A DNA stretch of 5,981 nt from Armatimonadota bacterium (GTDB lineage: Bacteria; Armatimonadota; Zipacnadia; Zipacnadales; UBA11051), in assembly GCA_003542955.1 (NCBI GenBank), contig DPJP01000144.1, positions 9,482-15,462 on the forward strand, in the 5' to 3' direction. Numbering within the stretch: position 1 is the first letter of the stretch; each line of letters opens with the position of its first letter. A program made the translations under genes and the position numbers. The notes beneath the pieces were generated by a model. It searched no databases and was not told where the DNA came from. It saw only the letters and a program-made list of their open reading frames with translations. This document shows, one piece after another, positions 1 to 4,585 of this stretch.

Positions 1-1064
1 CCCGACCCGGCGACGGCGGCATATCCCTGCAGCCCGCTCAGGGCTCCGGCGATGAACACCGTAGGCCGGTGGCGCAGGCGATAGCCGCCGTCGAGTAACC
101 CGCGTGCGGGCAACAGCGGCGCCCGGTGCAGCCGCCCGTAGCGCACGATCCGCACGTGTTCGAGCCCGCGCGCGCAGGCCAGCACCTCCGTCTGTGTTGC
201 GCAATCAAGCCCGGTGGCGAAGCTCGTGACACGGTAGACGCTCCGGTCAGCCTCATCGACGCCGAGCGCGTACACTGCCGGCGGCTCCTCACCGGTGAGT
301 GGGTCAACGAGGCCGACAGGGTTCAGAGGACCCGCATTCAGCGGCTTCTCCGAATGCGTGGGCATAAGCTCTACGGGCATGTAGTCGTGGAACACGCTCT
401 GCGGCCGGACACCCTCCGGCAACACCCCCGGAGCCGATGACAGCAACCCCATCATCCGCTCGTAGCCGGCAGCATGGATGGCGCAGTTGATGTGCTCCGG
501 CTGTGCAGGATCGCCGAAGCGCCGGCCGGGCCACGTCAGCGACAGGTCGACCGCGTCTGCGCCGATGAGCGGCTCGGTGGCCCCGTAGAAGAACCCGAAT
601 TCGCGTCCGGCGAGCAGATGCAGGCCACGAGCGACGGCGGAGGTCGTCGCCGGCCCGGTGGCGATGACGGTCGGTGTGTCTCCGAGGCCGAACCGCTTTT
701 CGTCGCGCCTCAGCTCGATCAACGGGTGGTTGACTATCTGCTCGGTGACGAACTCCGAGAAGGCGGTACGGCCAACCTGGAAAAGGCTGTCCGCATTCAG
801 ACGCGTGCGGTCGGCCGCCGCCGCGATGAGCGATCCGAGCATGCGCAGTTCGGCGACCAGCAGGCCGGTGGCGCGGTCCGGGCTGTCTACACCCAGGCAC
901 GCCGTGCCCGTCAACTCGCCGAGCAGGTCGGTCGAGTGCATGGTGCTGTGGCGGCCGGGGCGCATCTCATACAGCGCCACCCGCACCCCCAGGCGTGCCG
1001 CCTGGAAGGCGGCCTCACACCCCGCGATACCGCCGCCGATGACGATGACTTGTGACTCGGGCAT
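1..1064 (-). CDS. trmFO: Divergent TrmFO-family FAD-dependent protein (folate-dependent tRNA U54 methyltransferase family), 3' end cut off
   Basis: The visible 354 codons read without interruption from an ATG at 1064; the C-terminal 80 or so residues lie outside the window. The N-terminus is a Rossmann dinucleotide-binding fold (VIVIGGGIAGCEAA, residues 6-19) followed by LYEMRP at 31-36, a hallmark of the TrmFO/GidA flavoprotein group. Further TrmFO-like blocks are HSTD (43-46), ATGP (135-138), INC (192-194), YMPVELMP (228-235), GPLNPVGL (245-252), RYGRLHR (308-314) and FIAGALSGLQGY (337-348). TrmFO uses methylenetetrahydrofolate and FADH2 to make ribothymidine-54 in tRNA. By my recalled alignment with Bacillus subtilis TrmFO, numbering is collinear at the N-terminus and conserved Cys53 is Gly53 here, with a Cys at 56. 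The second conserved Cys (226 there) matches Cys194. The usual PAGGALAVDR segment reads NADSLFQVGR (90-99). Family membership is therefore well supported, but U54 methylation is not assured. An in-frame stop at 1113-1115 with no start codon between fixes the start at 1064; no clear ribosome binding site is seen. Confidence 0.8.
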   Translation of the reverse strand, partial: MPESQVIVIGGGIAGCEAAFQAARLGVRVALYEMRPGRHSTMHSTDLLGELTGTACLGVDSPDRATGLLVAELRMLGSLIAAAADRTRLNADSLFQVGRTAFSEFVTEQIVNHPLIELRRDEKRFGLGDTPTVIATGPATTSAVARGLHLLAGREFGFFYGATEPLIGADAVDLSLTWPGRRFGDPAQPEHINCAIHAAGYERMMGLLSSAPGVLPEGVRPQSVFHDYMPVELMPTHSEKPLNAGPLNPVGLVDPLTGEEPPAVYALGVDEADRSVYRVTSFATGLDCATQTEVLACARGLEHVRIVRYGRLHRAPLLPARGLLDGGYRLRHRPTVFIAGALSGLQGYAAVAGS

Positions 1065-1112
1065 GGAGAGAAGGCTCTTTCGTTCCGTCGTGTGGAGGAC
1101 GCGAGTGTGCGC

Positions 1113-1331
1113 CTACAGCATAGCGGCGTCCCAGATGGGGCGGGTCTTCTGCCAGGCGTTCAGATCGACCCATGACGTGTCGGGGGGCTCGAGTTGGAGT
1201 GCCGGCGGCGGAGCCTGCCTGGTGGCGCCCGTGGGCGCATCCCACCAGAGGATGCCGGTCATCGCGAAGACCTGATACCAGGCGATGGCGATGACCGCGA
1301 CGATGACGATGCCTATGAGCCAGTTCCGCAC
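1113..1331 (-). CDS. Small single-helix membrane protein of unknown function (72 aa)
   Basis: I do not recognise this protein. From the GTG at 1331 it begins with a short positive N-terminus (MRNW) and then one strongly hydrophobic segment, about residues 4-22 (LIGIVIVAVIAIAWYQVF). The remainder is polar, proline-rich (APPPALQLEPP) and tryptophan-rich, probably exposed on the far side of the inner membrane (N-in topology inferred). A TGGAG motif at 1344-1340 lies 8 nt before this GTG. A longer reading from GTG 1400 (95 aa) has no ribosome binding site and would overlap the zinc-ribbon gene, so I prefer 1331. The start lies 16 nt after the stop of the zinc-ribbon gene, and the stop lies 48 nt before the TrmFO-like start, which suggests one transcript. 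The helix could instead be an uncleaved signal anchor; no lipobox is present. Confidence 0.6.
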   Translation of the reverse strand: MRNWLIGIVIVAVIAIAWYQVFAMTGILWWDAPTGATRQAPPPALQLEPPDTSWVDLNAWQKTRPIWDAAML

Positions 1332-1347
1332 AGGTGCATCTCCAGTG

Positions 1348-1482
1348 TCAGTCTCTGTGCCCGCGTGGTCGGGAATGCTGCTGCATGCGAACAGCCCCAC
1401 ACCGCGGGCAGACGAACTTGCGCTTGCCGTGGTGGGTGCCGCGCTCCTGTTTCATCTGGCTGCGGCAACGCTTGCAGCGCAC
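1348..1482 (-). CDS. Tiny zinc-ribbon protein (44 aa, or 49 aa from GTG 1497)
   Basis: A short frame carries two CxxC knuckles, VRCKRC at the N-terminus and FVCPRCG 18 residues later, the spacing of a four-cysteine zinc ribbon. Between them is a basic, His-rich segment (TTH-like: GTHHGKRK), and the tail is also basic (SRPRGHRD). The expected fold is one zinc-bound beta-hairpin pair; the charge suggests nucleic acid binding, which is inference. Two in-frame GTG codons could start it. GTG 1482 has a purine-rich GGTGGGG at 1494-1488, 5 nt upstream. GTG 1497 would sit almost exactly at the predicted transcription start, giving a leaderless message. I list 1482. The stop (1350-1348) is 16 nt before the preferred start of the membrane protein, and the ribosome binding site of that gene lies just after this stop, typical of an operon. 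It is read in a different frame from the longer overlapping ORF on the same strand. Homology was not searched. Confidence 0.55.
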   Translation of the reverse strand: MRCKRCRSQMKQERGTHHGKRKFVCPRCGAVRMQQHSRPRGHRD

Positions 1483-1503
1483 CCTCGCCCCACCCACGCA
1501 TGT

Positions 1504-1532
1504 AGTCTCAGACAGATCCGGGCACTTGTCAA
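1504..1532 (-). promoter_or_regulatory. Candidate sigma70-type promoter for the zinc-ribbon/membrane protein/TrmFO-like genes
   Basis: A perfect -35 hexamer, TTGACA, lies at 1532-1527. After a 17-nt spacer comes GAGACT at 1509-1504, which matches the -10 consensus at only three positions, including the two most important ones (A at 2 and T at 6). Transcription would begin near 1497, at or just before the first possible GTG of the zinc-ribbon gene. The -35 and spacing are good and the -10 is weak, so this is moderate evidence. Confidence 0.45.
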
Positions 1533-1550
1533 GCCAGTGGCAACGAGATG

Positions 1551-1573
1551 GCCCGTCGCGTCCGTGACGGGGC
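1551..1573 (-). terminator. GC-rich hairpin after the second transglycosylase, possible weak terminator
   Basis: The minus strand carries GCCCCGTC at 1573-1566 and GACGGGC at 1557-1551, a 7-bp stem with one bulged C and an 8-nt loop. It sits 33 nt beyond the transglycosylase stop and upstream of the candidate promoter at 1532, the right place for a terminator. No T-tract follows, so intrinsic termination is doubtful. A perfect 10-bp palindrome (GTCGGCCGAC, 1580-1589) lies beside it. Confidence 0.25.
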
Positions 1574-1605
1574 GCAAATGTCGGCCGACGCTGTATCGCG
1601 CACGG

Positions 1606-2235
1606 CTACGGCATTCCATCTCGATGGAGCTTCAGGAACAGGTCACACACCCGAGTCACGTACTTCGGCGTCACGCCGTTGTCCGGCACGCCGCCCGCGC
1701 GCTTGACTGCCACCGGCCCGGCATTGTAACACGCCAACCCAAGCCGCGTCTGCTCCAGATTCGAGCGGTCCTGGTACTCGTAGAGGTACTTGGCGAGGTA
1801 CGTGAGCCCCCCCATGACGCTCTGGCGGATGTCTGTTCTGTCCTCGACGCCCAGCCCGCGCGCGGTCGAATTCATGAGTTGTGTCAGGCCCACGGCGCCC
1901 CCGCAACTGCAGCGCGGGTCGAAGTTGGACTCCGCCTTGATCATCGCGAAGGCCAGCCGGTGGTCGATCTCGAGCCTGTAGGAGTAGTACAGCACACTCT
2001 CGACTATCAGGCGCACCTCGACATCTGTCAGCTTCGAGTTCTGCTTCTTGACCCACGCCGTCCAGGCATCGATGCGGGCCGCCTGAGCCCACTTGGCCCG
2101 GTCAGGGAAGGTATCGCCCGTGGCCTGCTCACCAGAGCCGGCCACTGCAAGCTGCCCCTGCTCGTCGCCGAATGACGGCGTGCGACAGGTCGCCGCAAGC
2201 AGCAGGCAGACTGTGGCCATGACGAATCTGTTCAT
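1606..2235 (-). CDS. Secreted lytic transglycosylase, SLT domain (209 aa, short paralogue)
   Basis: This is a family 1 (SLT/Slt70-like) lytic transglycosylase, which cleaves the MurNAc-GlcNAc bond of peptidoglycan to give 1,6-anhydro products. A signal sequence occupies residues 1-22 (MNRFVMATVCLLLAATC). Cys17 resembles a lipobox but has Thr before it, which is atypical, so plain secretion is likelier than lipidation. A short variable linker leads to the catalytic domain at 58-209. Motifs in order: ESNFDP with presumed catalytic Glu102, GLTQLM at 116-121 (family consensus GLMQ), and YNAGP at 170-174 followed by AVKRAGGVP. ATG 2235 is preferred over ATG 2250 because GGGAG (2245-2241) lies 5 nt upstream and the signal peptide then begins correctly. 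It starts 23 nt after the stop of the larger paralogue, so the two are probably cotranscribed. A Cys pair at 109 and 111, just after the catalytic Glu, is only partly shared with the paralogue. Confidence 0.9.
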   Translation of the reverse strand: MNRFVMATVCLLLAATCRTPSFGDEQGQLAVAGSGEQATGDTFPDRAKWAQAARIDAWTAWVKKQNSKLTDVEVRLIVESVLYYSYRLEIDHRLAFAMIKAESNFDPRCSCGGAVGLTQLMNSTARGLGVEDRTDIRQSVMGGLTYLAKYLYEYQDRSNLEQTRLGLACYNAGPVAVKRAGGVPDNGVTPKYVTRVCDLFLKLHRDGMP

Positions 2236-2258
2236 CGTCACTCCCGGCATTGCATCGA

Positions 2259-3404
2259 TCAGGGCATTCCGCTCTCGTGTAACTGAAGAAAGAGCGCTGA
2301 GACGCGCTTGACGTAGTTGCGCGTCTCCGTGATGTTGGGGACGCCGCCCGCACGTTTGACCGCCCCGGGCCCTGCGTTGTACGCGGCAAGCCCGAGGATG
2401 GTCTGCTCGTAGCTCGAGCGACCCTCAAACGAGTAGAGCTGCTCGGACAGGTAACGTATCCCGCCCATGATGTTCTGCTGGATATCGTATGCGTCCGTCA
2501 CGCCAAGCCACTTCGCCGTCCCCGGCATGAGCTGCGTAAGCCCCATCGCGCCCGCATGCGACGTGCAGCGCGGGTTGAAGTCCGACTCATAGCGGATCAT
2601 CGCGAATGCCAGGCGATGGTCGATGCTGTACTTGTACGAGTAGTACAGGACACTCTCAACGATCAGGCGCACCTGGGAGTCGGTGAGCCGCGAGTTCCGC
2701 CCCTTTACCCACTGCATCCACACTGCCACGCGCTCGTCAGTCGGCGGCAACAGCTCCTCCGGGAACTCCGTGCCCGGACGAGCCGGCGAGACCGGGGCCT
2801 GTGGCTGCGCCTGCGGCTGAGCCGGTTCGGCCGGTGGCGGAGGCTCGGGAGCGTAGAGGCCGTCTTTGACCGGGTTGACGTCGACCCGGCAGACCTGCTG
2901 CTCGATCGGGACGGGTTTGGGGGGGCGAGCCGGTCCCCACCATTCGCTCTCCGGAAGGTCGATGGTCCGCACGATGCAGCGGAGATTGTAGCGAGTGTCG
3001 TCGCCGTTGGGCAGCTCGGCCAGAACATGGACCTGGTTGGCCAGCGCGATCAGCGGGCTGTCATCGGGCGCGGCAATGAAGACCTCCTCATCCGCGCCGA
3101 CGGGCCGGAGGAGAAAGCACATGTCTATGCCCCTGCGAGTCTGCTGAACCGTGCGACCGGTGATCTTGCCCGCGAACTCGACCACATGCCCCCGTGCCGT
3201 GGCTGACGCGCCGACGACCTGGGCGGGCGAGACAGTGCGCATAGCATTGAGCGATGCGCGGGCCTGCAGATAGCGTCGGACGGTAACCTCGGGGGGCTCG
3301 GGCGATGAGAACCGGTCGCCGGGTGTGGCTGCGGCGGCGCCGTATGCCACCAGCGCCGCACTGAGAGCGATCACAACCTGGGCGACCAATCGTCTGAAGT
3401 CCAT
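2259..3404 (-). CDS. Secreted lytic transglycosylase with an extra N-terminal domain (381 aa)
   Basis: An N-terminal signal peptide (about residues 1-26, hydrophobic core 6-23, AAAA before the probable cleavage site) is followed by a region at 35-155 that I cannot assign. Alternating hydrophobic strands, VVEFAGKITGR (74-84), MCFLLRP (95-101), EVFIAAP (107-113), QVHVLAEL (124-131) and YNLRCIVRTI (139-148), suggest a small beta-barrel, possibly OB-like. Residues 186-210 are a Pro/Ala/Gln linker. The SLT catalytic domain spans about 229-381: YESDFNP with presumed catalytic Glu273, GLTQLMP (288-294) and AYNAGPG (341-347). It should cleave peptidoglycan glycan strands in the periplasm or wall. ATG 3404 is chosen because GGAG (3413-3410) sits 5 nt upstream and a signal peptide begins there. 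The frame stays open upstream to 3635, but that extension runs through a tRNA gene and is not real. The second transglycosylase follows after 23 nt. Confidence 0.92.
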   Translation of the reverse strand: MDFRRLVAQVVIALSAALVAYGAAAATPGDRFSSPEPPEVTVRRYLQARASLNAMRTVSPAQVVGASATARGHVVEFAGKITGRTVQQTRRGIDMCFLLRPVGADEEVFIAAPDDSPLIALANQVHVLAELPNGDDTRYNLRCIVRTIDLPESEWWGPARPPKPVPIEQQVCRVDVNPVKDGLYAPEPPPPAEPAQPQAQPQAPVSPARPGTEFPEELLPPTDERVAVWMQWVKGRNSRLTDSQVRLIVESVLYYSYKYSIDHRLAFAMIRYESDFNPRCTSHAGAMGLTQLMPGTAKWLGVTDAYDIQQNIMGGIRYLSEQLYSFEGRSSYEQTILGLAAYNAGPGAVKRAGGVPNITETRNYVKRVSALFLQLHESGMP

Positions 3405-3553
3405 TGTCTCTCCGCCTGTCGCGCTGCCCGAGCTGCATGCAGGGCCGCTTGTTTCTAACACCTCAGCAGCCCGCGAGTTCGGTGTTTGCGCCAGATACGC
3501 ACTCCACGAACCGGCAGGTGCTGTGACGCAGGCAAGACGAGGGGAGAAAACAC

Positions 3554-3628
3554 TGGTACGCCCACGGGGAGTCGAACCCCGGCCTACGGGCTGAGAACCC
3601 GTTATCCTGACCACTAGACCATGGGCGC
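3554..3628 (-). tRNA. tRNA-Glu (anticodon CTC), CCA encoded
   Basis: A complete cloverleaf can be folded. The acceptor arm GCGCCCA pairs with TGGGCGT, the first pair being G-U. The D stem GTCT pairs with GGAT through two G-U pairs, around an AGTGGTCA loop. The anticodon stem ACGGG/CCCGT encloses loop TTCTCAG, giving anticodon CTC, which reads GAG (Glu). The variable loop is AGGC, and the T arm is CGGGG-TTCGACT-CCCCG. The discriminator is A and the 3' CCA is encoded at 3556-3554. Total length is 75 nt including CCA. The gene lies between the MEMO homologue and the first transglycosylase with its own promoter. No second copy of its 3' end is visible in the window, so there is no sign of integration here. 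Confidence 0.95.
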
Positions 3629-3646
3629 ACCGCAACCACGTGATGC

Positions 3647-3675
3647 AGTATAGCGAAAACGGGCCGAATCGTCAA
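3647..3675 (-). promoter_or_regulatory. Sigma70-type promoter of tRNA-Glu
   Basis: The -35 hexamer TTGACG (3675-3670, 5 of 6 matches) and the -10 hexamer TATACT (3652-3647, 5 of 6) are separated by exactly 17 nt. The predicted start, near 3640, leaves a leader of about 12 nt before the mature tRNA 5' end at 3628. This is the clearest promoter in the window. The transcript could continue into the downstream transglycosylase genes, since no terminator is evident after the tRNA. Confidence 0.8.
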
Positions 3676-3709
3676 GCATGTGGGCCACTGCGCGGGGCCT
3701 GTGGTGCGC

Positions 3710-4558
3710 CTAACGATCCCGCGTCACTATCACGGATACGTACCCCACCACGCCACTGCTCGGGATCACCTGGCCCGAGTGCGTGTAACTGACCCTCTCG
3801 GCCGCCGCGGCGCCCATCCGCTCTGCCGCCATCAGCATTGCGGCCACCGGCCCCCGCCCGCACATGGTGATGTCCGGGCGGGTGCGGATGAGCCCGACGG
3901 GGTCCAGGGCGAGCATCCGCTCGATCAGGATGGCGTCTTGCGCCGCAGCAACCTCCGCCGGCTGCTGGTGGGTCATGTCGGTGCTCGCGATGATGACGGC
4001 ATCGATATCGTCAAGACACGCGGAGATTGCTCCTGCGACCTCCGCCGCCTCCCGCTCGCCCTGTCGCAGCATCATGATCGGGACGATCGGCACCGAATCC
4101 CCGTACAGGTACTGCAGAAATGGCAACTGCACCTCGAGGCTGTGCTCCTGCGCGAACCACTCGACCCCGCGGCGAAAGCCGGGCAGCATCCCGGAGATCG
4201 CCTCAGCCGGCTCTGAGGCAACGGGGACGTCACCGAGCGGGGTTCGCCAACTCCCGGCGGTCTGGATCGCGGGCGACGGCATTCTGTGGCTGGGCGCAAT
4301 CACGACTGCTACACCGGGGATGCCGTCCGCCGCGAGCCTGGCGTAGCCAGCCGCCGCGCTCGCCCCGGAGAACATGTAGCCGGCATGCGGGCTGGCCATG
4401 CCCACGATCTGACGAGGACCCTCGCGGTTGACCTCGGGGAGAGCTCCGGGCCCCCGTGAACTCGTGAAGCACTCCTCGATCTCGGCGCGCAATGCCGCAG
4501 GATCAGCCTCGTAGAACTGGCCCGCGACAACAGGCTCACGAACCGGTGCCGCACTCAT
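3710..4558 (-). CDS. amrB: MEMO1-family protein, AmmeMemoRadiSam system protein B
   Basis: This 282-residue protein has the full motif set of the MEMO family, related in fold to class III extradiol dioxygenases. Visible motifs, numbered from ATG 4558: REPVVAGQFYEADP (7-20), SPHAGYMFSG (56-65), APSHRMP (88-94), EHSLEVQLPFL (138-148), STDMTH (192-197), MCGRGP (232-237) and a C-terminal SGVVGYVSV. By analogy to human MEMO1 the metal ligands would be His58, His91 and Cys233, all present. The bacterial role is unproven; family members are often encoded with an AMMECR1-domain protein and a radical SAM protein, neither of which is visible here. It follows proS after 27 nt, so cotranscription is likely. 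ATG 4558 is preferred, with GGGGAG 8 nt upstream. GTG 4567 would add three residues but lies only 3 nt from GGAGG. I am sure of the family and unsure of the function. Confidence 0.93.
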   Translation of the reverse strand: MSAAPVREPVVAGQFYEADPAALRAEIEECFTSSRGPGALPEVNREGPRQIVGMASPHAGYMFSGASAAAGYARLAADGIPGVAVVIAPSHRMPSPAIQTAGSWRTPLGDVPVASEPAEAISGMLPGFRRGVEWFAQEHSLEVQLPFLQYLYGDSVPIVPIMMLRQGEREAAEVAGAISACLDDIDAVIIASTDMTHQQPAEVAAAQDAILIERMLALDPVGLIRTRPDITMCGRGPVAAMLMAAERMGAAAAERVSYTHSGQVIPSSGVVGYVSVIVTRDR

Positions 4559-4585
4559 CTCACGCACTCCCCTCCGCGGTCGAGC

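Noticed and set aside
304..900. 198-codon minus-strand open frame
   Set aside because: It is a shifted frame of the TrmFO-like gene. Its Arg/His/Pro-rich product is typical of out-of-frame GC-rich translation, while the correct frame shows a clear Rossmann motif.
1313..1501. 62-codon minus-strand frame with ATG at 1501
   Set aside because: It overlaps the zinc-ribbon frame, lacks any motif and would destroy the CxxC pairs; its ATG falls just downstream of the predicted -10.
1285..2175. 296-codon plus-strand open frame
   Set aside because: It is antisense to the short transglycosylase, zinc-ribbon and membrane-protein genes, with low-complexity Arg/His/Pro content and no motif.
3433..3442. 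Perfect palindrome CTGCATGCAG in the leader of the first transglycosylase
   Set aside because: Ten bases of symmetry are expected by chance at this scale, there is no second copy nearby, and no promoter beside it for an operator to control.
3554..3628. tRNA-Glu as an integration site
   Set aside because: The tRNA is intact, no direct repeat of its 3' end is seen in the window, and no integrase or phage-like gene is present.
3676..3709. Possible terminator between the MEMO gene and the tRNA promoter
   Set aside because: Only 4-bp GGCC self-complementary pairings can be made and there is no T-tract.
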